Assembly (NCBI GenBank): GCA_026874595.1
Contig: CM049306.1
Location: forward strand, 73,717,642-73,781,641
DNA from: Sipunculus nudus
Taxonomy: Eukaryota > Annelida > Sipuncula > Golfingiida > Sipunculidae
Direction of reading: 5' to 3'
Length of the DNA stretch: 64,000 nucleotides
Below are positions 54,901 to 64,000 of the stretch, one piece after another. Under the pieces are notes generated by a model. The model ran no database searches. It was not told the origin of the DNA and saw only the letters and a list, made by a program, of their open reading frames with translations. How positions within the stretch are numbered: the stretch's first letter is position 1; the number at the start of each line of letters is the position of its first letter. Position numbers and translations under genes: made by a program.

Positions 54901-57900
54901 CGTAAAAAATCGAAAAATACAGGTGGCGCCACCAGTCTGCAGGAAGTGATGTAACATCTCATGATCAATATGTATGCCAAAAATCATGACCATCAGTCAA
55001 GTAGTTAATGAGATATTGAAGTTTTTGTATGAAATTTTTTACTTTTCTGGGGGGTACTTTGGGGCCACATAGCTCGAAGGATATGGGTAACAGAGACCTA
55101 ATTTCTGGTTTCCAAGGAAATTTTTTATATGGACCTCTCAGAATCCTAAGTTACAAGGTTCTAGGTCCAGCGGTTACGATTTGTGCCTGGTTAACGGACG
55201 GACAGACGGACAGACGGACAGACAGACAGACGGACAGACGGACGACGGACAAAGAGTGATCGCTATAGCTCAGATGACTTTCAGTCAGCTGAGCTAAAAA
55301 GTTTATTCATGATCATTAAATATTTAAAACAGGCTGAAAGATGGAGAAACAAAGCAAATCATTTTTTCCCCATTCTATTGAGCCAGGAAAAAATTAACAA
55401 TATTTGAATTAATTCCTTTTTTTATTACATCATTTTTTCCAGGTTTACAAATGTTACTATACATTTACAGTATAACATATACATGTGATTGTGAATATTT
55501 CAGTTGATTCACATTTCTAAATTGCATCAACATTTATAGCTAATGTATCTAGTTTATAGTACCTGTCAACAGAATAGGATGGAGGGAGGAAGGGAGGCAA
55601 TTAGGGTTAGCAAGAGAGAGAGGGGGGAGAGAAAGAGAGAGAAAGAAAGAGAAAGAAAGAGAGAGAAGGGGAAAAAGCAGGAGAGAGAGCTAGACTGTCA
55701 TGGAAAGAAAGAGAGAGAAAAAGAGAGAGCTAGACTGGCAGAGAGAGAGAGAAAGAGAGGCTCTCTGGTAATTACTTCCTGACCCAGCCTGACCCAGACA
55801 CTCACAGGGGCAGCAGGTTAGACTTGAAGGTGTTATGTAACAGGCTAGTACACTGCATTCATACTGACCTGATGTAAACAATCAAGACATGGTACTTGAA
55901 AACTTGAATGAAATCTACAGTTTTTGATCAACTGATTTCAAATTTCAGATTTTAAAAGATGAAATGCTTATGTGTACATGCTGTGAAAATTTAATCCACA
56001 GCACTAACAGCAAAAATCTGAATATTTTTATTTTTTTTAATCGTATCAGAAAAAAAAAGAAAAGTACTGTTTCCCCCGTGGATAATCCGCACTTTTTCTC
56101 AATGAAATAGAAATAAAAAAACATTGGTGCATATTACACATGGAAGCATAATTCCAAACTATTTTCCCCATCACATTGGACATCGTTTGGTGGGCCGACG
56201 GCGAGTTATAATAAAGGATTTTATGCAAACAAAGTATATACACACTGAACTTTATCAAATTAGGCATAAGAAAACATAATAATAGGTTTTATTTACTGTC
56301 ATGATTTCAAATACTTAAAATATACCATTAATGTAGCTTACAGCCGAAGAACATTGATGATTTGTGAACTGAAATATGCATGACGATGCATGGTCTGGCT
56401 GACCTCATTTAATGTCATTGTCAGTTGGTAGATGGCGCCGTGGGCACCAACACTGGGATTGTTATGCCGGGTCATTGATTCTCTTGGGAAATTATCCGTG
56501 ATACCCTTAATTACTTTCTAAACAACTTGAGCCAAGGGAGGAATAATTGCCTAGTGGTTTTCTTTGTTAATTAGTTACCCTATTGTGTACATCGTCATGG
56601 TCAGATTGATCAGTTGTACATCAGGGGCACCTCCACTTACGCGGATTAGCAGGTCATGTGAGTCTGTCACGTGGTCAGGGGAAATCTAGGGTCGGCCCCA
56701 GATGCCGTTGAAACCACCAGCCAGGGTTCAGTAGTCGGTACATGCGCACAAGAATAGAACAAACGGTGGGCCCATACAGGTGACCGCGACTTCACCAATG
56801 GGCAATCAACCGGGTCAGCGCTTGATTAGCACGAGTGCCGGTATTAGGCAGGTCAATTTAATAGTAATATTACAATTTGGTCAGAAAAAAAACTGTAATA
56901 CTGTAATAGCCAGGTGGTCGTATTTCACAGCATTTATATATTGATAATATAAAGGAGTTTGGAAAGGGACTGATATAATATAAAGTGGGCGTAATTTGAC
57001 GGCATTTTACAGGTGGTTGTCCAGTAAATTATATCTTACTTAAAACAGGTACGTGTCAGTATTGCACACTTGACAGCACCTTTTTTTTTACACTTGACAG
57101 CTAAAGGAGAATAACCTTTTTGCTATTTTAAGTGTAACTATCTTCTCCTATGAGACTTGTCAGTCTGACTGGCAAAGTTTACCCCCAAGGAGCCAGTGAA
57201 CATTCGATGACTACGGCAAATACAAATTGTAGCATTCAAGATTTTGGCCAGAAGCAGGCTGCGTATTATTATACACAGGGTTATGTGTTTTTCTTCAGAA
57301 ATTGTTGCTCTAAATAGGGCTGCGGATTATCTACGGTAGCGGATTACCCACGGGAGGAAACAGTATTCTCAGCTATGAAAGCTATTAAAAATAATCCAAG
57401 GATCAAAACACCCAATATATTGTACCAGGAGCAAACTGGAGTTGGGAATGTTTGATTTTATTTACTGAAATAAAGGAATCAGTAATAAAATTTTGATTAT
57501 TTAGCCAGTATCATGTAACAACTGATACAACCATGAGTCTTAATATCATTAGTCAAACATATTAACATCTTTAATGAACACTTGTCTGAGTAATATTTTA
57601 AATTTTGACATATTTTTATTTATTTTTGAATTTAGTAATAAAAATAACCACATGGAAAAGACCTGGAAATTTAGATTAATTTAATATAATCAACTGCATC
57701 CTTGTCATTCATTATCTTGCTTCATATAAAACCTAATAGTAAACAATAATTGTATTTTATTATTTATTTATAATTTTTATGGTTGAAATGAAAAATACCC
57801 AATGGTGACTGCATGGTGTCATTTGAAATACATTTTTGGCCATCCATGGAAGATCCATAAATGATCAATAATTGCAAGATAATTCCCTGTAACTCATTAA

Positions 57901-60900
57901 CTATGAAATTCCTTTTCCATTTATTTTCTTGAAGTTCTTATCATAAACCAATAATTAAAAAAAAAAGTTTACTGTTATTTTTATGGCCAAAACAAATACT
58001 AGAGGAGGGGGGTTGGACAGTTAGATCCAGCTGAAGCCACCAAAGAGCTGGCTGGCTGCAGAGTTCCTTGCTTCAAGCATGCATAAATGGCCTGAAAGGT
58101 CAATGTTGGGACATATAGAGGGTTTTCAGTACAGCCTAGGTGTGACATGGTCTCATAAAAACTTTAATAAAAGCTAGTTTTTGATCAATTCCTTTTAAAA
58201 CTTCAGAATTTAGAAGCTAAAATCCTTACGTGTGCAAGGAATGAAAATTATATCAACAGTGCTCTCAGGACACAAATGTGCCATGGTCAAAGTTGGGCAA
58301 AATTTAAGGTACTGATTTTACATTTATACTAATAACTTATAAAATTTAAAAAATTCAGAACTAATTTTGGTATTCAATTGAATCTTGATTAAATAATGTT
58401 ACATCCCTGACAAAAAATCTCTAGCTTCAGCAATACTCTTGTTAAGAGAGTAAATATATTTCTTGATTTTTTAAAAAGTGCATTATGTTTGGGCCCATAT
58501 CTTAAAACAGTTACGCAATAATGACATCATTCCTGGCATGTGCATAGCGAATGTATAGAAAAATATGTATATTATATATGATCAAAGTCAGATCAGTGGT
58601 TATAATATTAGGCAGTGTAACAATGGGTTTTAATGAAAAAAGGAAGTTTTTCAATAATATCTCAAAGGAATTAAATCCTAGTGACCAAATTCTTGGCATG
58701 GTAGGGGATTTGGGCGACATCTAACTGTATGCCGAATTTAAGGAAGCTGGAGCTGGGGAGCTGAGCTCTAGCAAACTGCATAACACTAGCTTGATGTAAA
58801 CAATATGGGACATGGTGCTTGAAAACTTGAATAAAATCTACAGTTTTGGATCAACTGGTTTCAAATTTTCGGTGTTAACAGTTGAAATGCTAACAAAAAC
58901 ATGCTTTGAAAATTAAATCCACAGCAGTTACAGGAAAAAAACGTGCCATGGTCAAAGTGGGGCAAAATTTAAGGTACCAATTTTTTATTTTTTCTAATAT
59001 TTTAAAAAATTTAAAAGATTTTGATCTAATTGGGTATACAATTTAATTTTGATTAATAAAAGTTATATTACTGGAAAAAAAGTGCTTAGCTTTAACAAGT
59101 TTTGTGTTAAGTGATCAAATTTCTTTCCTGATTATTTACAAATGCATTATGTTTGGGCCCATAACTTTTTTAAATTATATAATACACACCTAATTTCTGG
59201 CATGTACATAGGAACTATATAGAGGATTATTTATGGTAAATATGAGGAAAAACAGATAAGAGGTTTTGATATTAGGCAGTCCTGAAGTGTGAAATTAGGT
59301 TTTTAATAAAAAATTGAGGTTTTTCCTTAATTTCTCAAAGGAACAAAGTCGCAAAGACCCAGTTTTCAGCTTGGTAGGAGATCTTTGGGACATTTAACAC
59401 TATGCCAAATTTTGGATTCCTAGGTCTTATGGTTTCAAAATGTGCCACATATACGGACGGACGGACGATGGACAATGGACCACGACTACAGCTCAGATGA
59501 CTTATAGTCAGCTGAGCTAAAATATTGCAAGTTAATTTGATCAAAATCTAAACCAATACTGAGCCAGTTGTAACATACAATCCAACAACCTTAGCTGCAA
59601 CCACTATTTTGTAGGAATATTAACATAATCACCTGAATTAATTGCACCTTTTATGAAAATATTTCACATTATAGACTACATAAAAAGTCCTTGATGGACA
59701 CATGGAGGTAAAAGACAGGAGTTCTTGTAAGTGCAGAGTCTGTTTAATGTTGGTTGTTACATCTAAGTAGAAACCTATTATCTAGTTGTGAAAACCTCCT
59801 GGTTTTGGGCTTAAGCAAGGGCAAAGCACCTGTCTCATTGCTACTGCAAAGACTACTGCAATACTATCTGCATTCTGTATACAACTGGTGCAGTGATGCC
59901 ATCATTTACGGACATGGAAAATATAGTGACAGACCATAGAGAGGTCATGTTGACAGATGTAATACTTCAATGAAAGCAGGCTTCCCAGCATTCATGAAAA
60001 CAAAATTCCTTGATGAACTTAAAAATTACCAGGATCATTCTGTTGCCTTTTTTCCAAATATCTAGTGGAATGCTATTCAAATATGAAACAAAATAAAATG
60101 GGCTTAATTTCCCTTTTGGGTCAATCAAATTCTCTGAGACAAACCGGAATCCCCATATTTTTCTCTAATTCTTTTCCCTATCTGAAGAAAGTAAATTAAA
60201 TTTCAAGTTTTTACCTAAATTCCAGGGATGGCTACAAACCTTGGAAAGAGAAAACTATGAGGCTGTATATTATTAGAGGAGCCTTAGAGCATGTTACATT
60301 ACATACCTATACAGTGCTACCCAGTCCCCCTTGATGCCTGAGGTAAGATGTGGCCCTGACTGCTCAATGGTGCTGAGAAACTCCTCCTTATCAAATGGCT
60401 TCAAATCTGGTGGACCCTAAATATCAATATAAAACAACATGTAGCCTGATTAGTGGTGGGAGTCAGTTCACATCAATCATTGGTGTGGGCAAACCAAATG
60501 ATGACTAATCAATGATCGGTTCTTTATCTGTAAAACTGGAAATTCCTGGAGTGTTTCAATGTTGTACCATCCAAACTTTGCTATTTAATTCTCAACTAAA
60601 ACTATGCTTATTTTCAAGCCCATTCACTGGTTAATTGCTTTTTCAAGAATGTCACCTCCATTTTTTAACCCTAGCTTAACTAAGTACATGTACATCTGAA
60701 GAATTACATTCCATTTTTGGAATGACAGGAAAGTATCACAAGCTTCCTCTCATTTTATATCCTGATGTTAACCAGGCCTGGTGACTACTGCACCTGCTGA
60801 ACCTGTGTATGTAATCACCCCCATTGTTGGGTCATACCACCAAAGGTGCACAAATTAGGGCTGGATATTATATTTCACTCATGCTCGGTCAACAATAAAT

Positions 60901-61909
60901 TAACCAAACTGGCAAAGCCACAGATCTGATGCCTGACGGTCATTGTTTTAGGATCCTTGTTCCAGTTTTGTTTCAAATATGGAAATTATAAGAGGGGGTT
61001 GTTTGAGATAATAAAGAATCCTTTGAATTGCCATTGGTTTAGTTAATTCTGGATCTTATTGTCAAAATGTAACTGTCTGAGACATATTTTGGGACATATA
61101 TAGGAACAACTGTTTTTTTTTTTGGGGGGGGGGGGGGGGGGACTGAAATTGAAAACACCAATCCTTGAATGTGTTTTTGCACTTACTTTATATGGTGATA
61201 TACTCTTCTGCAATGGCATAAGGCTAGCCATGTATCTCTCCTACAAAACATAACAGCACATTTAGGAATTTACAAAGACTTAGTCTTTCAATCTGGCAGC
61301 TTGTATCCTACGAATGTGCCAGACTTCCATAATCTACCCATGTCCAAGAAGTGAATATAAGACAGTTTGGAATGGCAATCATGCATTATGCTTTATCACA
61401 ACTGCATCAGTTCACACCAGTATGCACATGTACAAACATTTGTGTATGTATACAAGAAAAGACATAATAAATTGGAATAACTTGCTTTCCATTAATGAGC
61501 TCAAAATTTTGAGCTCAAAATTTCTCCTGAATTGTAATTAAAATGCTAGTGACAGTCTGAAATTATATTTCCTACTAAATAAATATGATCTGTTGTACTG
61601 ATGAACGTTACTGAGTTTGGAACTTTGGTGCAAGCTTATTCTCTACAATCCAAGAACTGTAAATAAGTTATATATTTTGACACCAGGTGGAAGTAGCTGT
61701 CAAAAGTGTTGCAAAACAGTGAGGGCAAGTCTTAATGGCTTCGTCAGTGAAAGCAAGCCTATCAGCTTTATAAACTGGGCCAATCTAATGAAATCAACCT
61801 TTACCTAAAGGATGCTTACCAGAGGGATCATAAAACTCTGTGTCAGTTCTAGGAAGTATCGCCTCAGCATGGCTGTCTGGACCTCCACTGGCCTTCTTGT
61901 GGCAATGCC
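48788..61909 (-). CDS. DENND6: DENND6 (FAM116), C-terminal six exons (5' part outside window)
   Basis: Minus-strand exons in transcript order: 61909-61820, 61240-61187, 60416-60307, 50477-50375, 49622-49548 and 48937-48788. They total 582 nt: 193 residues and TGA, with consistent phases (0,0,2,0,0). The protein reads VQTAMLRRYFLELTQSFMIP, ERYMASLMPLQKSISPYK, SGPHLTSGIKGDWVALYRRF, FEGWYRTRHQEVNQKLEAIQ, EVVDMVLRLREKL and ISTLPEDLQTVL. I recognise these blocks from the C-terminal third of DENND6A/B (about 600 residues in vertebrates). DENND6 proteins are DENN-domain guanine exchange factors; DENND6A acts on Rab14 in endocytic recycling. The catalytic N-terminal part is encoded beyond position 64000. 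A 9.8-kb intron between 60307 and 50477 is filled by nested repeats. Confidence 0.93.
49548..49622 (-). CDS. DENND6: DENND6 exon (DLSSHIRGKAEVEVVDMVLRL...)
   Basis: A 25-codon, phase-0 exon between TTATTTTTAG and GTATGT. VEVVDMVLRLREKL matches the conserved VE(I/T)VDLVLKL(R/K)(D/N)KL block as I recall it. Confidence 0.92.
50375..50477 (-). CDS. DENND6: DENND6 exon (RFFSSANFEGWYRTRHQEVNQ...)
   Basis: A 103-nt exon between GTGCGTGCAG and GTAAGT, entered in phase 2 and left in phase 0. It encodes FFSSANFEGWYRTRHQEVNQ, KLEAIQVEALSQA, continuing the family's LYRxFxxSxNFxGW segment. Confidence 0.93.
51864..55300 (-). mobile_element. Family A element 4 (inverted), nested in family F and containing family B
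   Basis: The reversed right end, AAAACAAGTGACCCATGGGT then CATGACGCTCAGCTGAC, opens at 51864. Reversed monomers run from 53215 to about 55190. A CAGACGGACAGACGG tract and the reversed left hairpin close at 55300. Monomers match those of 2-11 kb and 17-20 kb. A family B element splits the last monomer. Confidence 0.8.
52048..53214 (+). mobile_element. Family B element inserted in a family A monomer
   Basis: Family A sequence breaks at GTAAACTTTTAAAA and resumes as AAAAATACAGGTGGCTCCAC after this block, matching the uninterrupted monomer at 11640-11710 in reverse. The block starts CTAGAATACGGGTAACCGAC. It holds about four ~150-bp half-units, each pair with GGTGGCGCCACC, and ends in a strong hairpin: GTATCCGCAAAAC, TTC, GTTTTGGCGGATAC (53185-53214). 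A subterminal TGTATCTGCCAAAATTGG near its start is an inverted relative of that end. Confidence 0.7.
55605..55762. repeat. GA-rich (GAGA/GAAA) microsatellite
   Basis: A purine tract of GAGAGA and GAAAGA units with short interruptions (GCTAGACTG twice). The open frame through it is an artefact of the repeat. Confidence 0.9.
56067..57363. mobile_element. 1.3-kb TIR element with CTGTTTCC ends and TA target duplication
   Basis: The left end, CTGTTTCCCCCGTGGATAAT then CCGC, and the right end, GCGGATTACCCACGGGAGGA then AACAG, are inverted copies of about 24 bp. A TA flanks each side (56065-56066, 57364-57365). The interior has no transposase frame, so it is non-autonomous. TA duplication would suit Tc1/mariner-type or other TA-targeting families. 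Confidence 0.65.
57364..59453 (-). repeat. Family F tandem core, two clear ~670-bp units
   Basis: Units at about 58140-58790 and 58790-59450 share, in order, GATCAA...TTTTAAAACTTCAGA-like text, ATGTGCCATGGTCAAAGT, GGGCAAAATTTAAGGTAC, TGCATTATGTTTGGGCCCAT and GGCATGT(G/A)CATAG. There is no sign of coding function. Confidence 0.6.
60307..60416 (-). CDS. DENND6: DENND6 exon (GPPDLKPF...GDWVALY)
   Basis: A 110-nt exon between ATATTTAG and GTATGT, phase 0 in and phase 2 out. It encodes FDKEEFLSTIEQSGPHLTSG, IKGDWVALY. The split Arg codon is completed by the next exon 9.8 kb away. Confidence 0.93.
61187..61240 (-). CDS. DENND6: DENND6 exon (ERYMASLMPLQKSISPYK)
   Basis: An 18-codon, phase-0 exon between TTTTGTAG and GTAAGT. 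SLMPLQKSISP is a strongly conserved DENND6 string. Confidence 0.93.
61820..61909 (-). CDS. DENND6: DENND6 exon (GIATRRPVEVQ...SFMIPL)
   Basis: A 30-codon, phase-0 exon between a TTGTGACAG acceptor and a GTAAGC donor. The RRYFLELTQSFMIPL block is highly characteristic of DENND6. The next exon toward the 5' end was not found in 61910-64000. Confidence 0.93.
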
Positions 61910-63500
61910 CTGTCACAAAATTTAAAATATGGTAATGCCGGGTCTACATTTTTATTAAGAAGATCATACTATTCAAACATTTCCAGAAATGTAAATGGCA
62001 TGAATCTATATTCACACTAGATCAGATGATGAAACAGTTCATCAGCTGCTCATTATGGTCACAGTGATACAGGGATATAAGTTATGCATTTGGTTGCAAA
62101 CCTTTGATAAACCTTTTTACTTTTATATTAATTGCTTCCACCAGAGGGGGTGTGTTTGTTCACAATGTAACTCACAAAATTATAAACAGAATCTGATGGA
62201 ATTTTCAAGACATTTCAGGTATGGGCCAATTAAGAATCAATTGGATTTATGTGTGGATCTGGTGCATGATCTGGATTCAGGAACGTTATAAATTAATATT
62301 CAGAAATGTAAGTTAAAGTGAACATGGTGTTGGGGGCATCCCACAATAAAGACCACCCCCCCCCTTCCACACACACACACACAACATTGCCAAGGCTTGC
62401 ATTCTTTAGAATCCAGATCTCTAGTTACCAGATGTATCAAACAATTTTTTATAAACAAAAGTGAAAGTGAAATGTTTAGTCTTCATCTTATACAAATGAG
62501 ACCAATAATATAGATGAAAAAGAATTTGCCAATTGATAGGTAAATTACCATTTAAAATGTAATACTGAAGACCTACCAGGAAAACAGATAGTAAGATGGA
62601 CAAAGTGAAGCAACCCAGCAGGTGGCACTGGGTCATTGCTACTGCTGAGCAGCTGGAAGATCAGCTGAGAAAAACAGAAAGTGCATGGACTATTGGTGGA
62701 TGTAATATATTCAACATGAGCATCACCAGAATGCATAATAGGACTGTAGTACATTTTGGGACCATGGCCTTTATTTAACATGCACATATTATGCCCAGAA
62801 TGTAACTCAGGTAAGTTACTTTATAGGTTCATACAGAATTTCATCAAAACTCATAAAATTCCTAATTATCGTAGCAATACCACAAGCAAGTCTGGTGACC
62901 TCTGACTTCATTAAATATGGTTTGCCAAGAATAGAGCTCAAGCCTGACACTTCAGTGGTTAATATTTGTAGAGTCAGACCTCTTTAAACCGTCATCTGAT
63001 TATCCAGCAATCGGCCTAATATGGCATATCTTGAAAACAGATTTCCCTCCATTATTTGATCAAGTTCTTATTCAGAATATGGCAATGTCTAGCTCTGGCC
63101 CCATTGCCCAGAACAAAAGTCCTTAATTACCATAAGTGTTACGATAACATAATACAGCATGGCTGAGTGAGCTCACATGCTGAGTGAGCCCATAGCAGTC
63201 AGCAGGTATATATCAAATGGCTGTTGAGTAGAGTACATTTTGCATTATTGCTGATTGCCTTTCTTCATTTTAAGATTTTATGGATTATTCTTTTTTTTTA
63301 CAAATTTAAGTAATTAATTTTGAATTTTGAGATTTAAAGTACCTAGGAACTTGTGTTCTCCTAGGCATGGCCTTCACACAAAATCTGGCAAAATTCTAAA
63401 TCCTTGATGGTGCCTGATTAAAGCACAACAAGCCAATTTGTGGAATTTATGTCCCAAACTTCTGCTTCTTCTTGTCGCCTGCTTGACCTATACATATGTT
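61910..63500. other. DENND6 intron (5' side), no further exon found
   Basis: I searched the minus strand for the expected upstream exon ending before GIATRRP and found none. It contains C/CA tracts at 62356-62383 and short unrecognised open frames. Confidence 0.4.
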
Positions 63501-63502
63501 TT

Positions 63503-63849
63503 AGTTTTTATTGTCCCCTGAAGATGTCTCCACATGTCACTGTAGCTGTGTTTTAGTTTTCATGACCCCCTAAATATGTCTCCATGTCATAATTTTTGGT
63601 TGTGAATTGGAAACAAAGGGGAATTTTTTTGTTTTGTTTTTGAGCTGATCATAAATTTTCAGACAGACACTCCACAACCAATCCCAAGCAAGATATGCAT
63701 AAGAGCAATCACTGACCAAATCTTGCATGAAATCGGATAATATTTAGGAAAGTTATCGCACAAAAATGAAAACCTGATGGACAGACAGACAGAAAAACCG
63801 ATAAACCCAAATCATGTCCCCCATTCGGAGGAAGCAGGGGACAATAAAG
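63503..63849. mobile_element. Short MITE with TTTATTGTCCCCTG inverted ends
   Basis: The left end, TTTTTATTGTCCCCTGAAGA, matches the reverse complement of the right end, CAGGGGACAATAAAG. An ACAGACAGACAGA microsatellite sits near the right end (63780-63792). It is about 345 bp, non-coding and intronic in DENND6. Confidence 0.6.
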
Positions 63850-64000
63850 GGGTCTTGACTATAGTTAGTGCTACCAAAATCTATCATTTCCCTGGCAAAG
63901 TTATCACAGCGACACCAAAAAGAAGGCTGGTGACCTTATGACCTTTTTAAATGTGAGGAACTTGTCCAGAATCAAACTCAGGTGAGATAATTTACTGGTA

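Larger units (their letters stand above)
50812..59522 (-). mobile_element. Family F element: family A-like termini around a different ~670-bp tandem core
   Basis: The reversed right end, AACAAGGGACCCATGGATCA then CGGCGCTCAGCTGA, is at 50813-50846. The reversed left end, a GGACGGACGG tract followed by AGCTCAGATGACT...AGTCAGCTGAGCT, is at 59454-59520. Core units read AACAATATGGGACATGGTGC, GATCAACTGGTTTCAAATTT, TGCATTATGTTTGGGCCCAT and TCTGGCATGTACATAGG. They are seen around 55870, 58140 and 58790, and partly near 51300. It is interrupted by a family A element and a TIR element. It fills the large DENND6 intron. Treating the two ends as one insertion is inference. Confidence 0.55.

Noticed and set aside
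55543-55782. Highly charged 79-codon frame
   Set aside because: It is the translation of the GA microsatellite.
62545-62787. 80-codon minus-strand frame as a possible upstream DENND6 exon
   Set aside because: It lacks any DENND6 block, and no acceptor/donor pair gives the expected residues before GIATRRP.
1-64000. LTR, Polinton or other virus-like elements, and CRISPR arrays
   Set aside because: No reverse transcriptase, integrase, capsid or polymerase frame and no paired LTRs seen. The tandem repeats are long-unit satellites without unique spacers, so not CRISPR.

Overview
This is AT-rich, intron-rich animal nuclear DNA. The repeats resemble the pearl/MINE/Helitron-like elements of bivalve molluscs: tandem cores, a TCTG/TCCG microsatellite near one end, and small palindromic termini. 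A bivalve, or at least a lophotrochozoan, is therefore the best guess. I see no bacterial features, no CRISPR array, no rRNA and no LTR or virus-like element. Most of the sequence is mobile or tandem repeat. Real coding sequence is short exons in two genes plus one long intronless gene.

Genes. (1) Plus strand, 14055..26280: the last six exons of a gene whose start lies to the left. They splice with consistent GT/AG sites and phases into 259 residues: most of a discoidin (F5/8 type C) domain, then a Cys-containing region with two sialidase-type Asp-box motifs. (2) Plus strand, 31825..34128: an intronless 767-residue receptor with a signal peptide, a somatomedin-B domain, a long glycosylated ectodomain and a secretin/Methuselah-like seven-helix domain. 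(3) Minus strand, 61909 down to 48788: the last six exons (193 residues) of DENND6 (FAM116), a DENN-domain Rab exchange factor. Its 5' part lies beyond the right edge.

Layout. 1-2.1 kb: several unrelated tandem repeats. 2.1-11.9 kb: a large array of ~337-bp monomers (called family A here) with structured ends and partly a three-monomer higher-order repeat. 11.9-15.1 kb: smaller repeats around the first discoidin exon. 15.8-21.1 kb: a transposon-like element with ~350-bp terminal inverted repeats, carrying a second family A element inside it. 21.6-26.3 kb: the other discoidin/Asp-box exons, with a tRNA-like SINE and a third family A element in the introns. 26.3-31.7 kb: intergenic, with a few short inverted-repeat elements. 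31.8-34.1 kb: the receptor. 34-42 kb: intergenic with several MITE-like elements and a composite of repeat ends. 42.4-48.8 kb: a repeat-poor stretch downstream of DENND6. 48.8-61.9 kb: DENND6, whose 9.8-kb intron holds a large minus-oriented element (family F) that contains a family A element, which in turn contains a third repeat (family B).

The three genes show no obvious functional link. The most unusual content is the nested repeat system: related termini enclosing different tandem cores, higher-order monomer structure, and the palindrome GGTGGCGCCACC recurring in otherwise different repeats. The discoidin plus Asp-box protein is the least familiar gene product. No database search was possible, so family names rest on motifs and recall.
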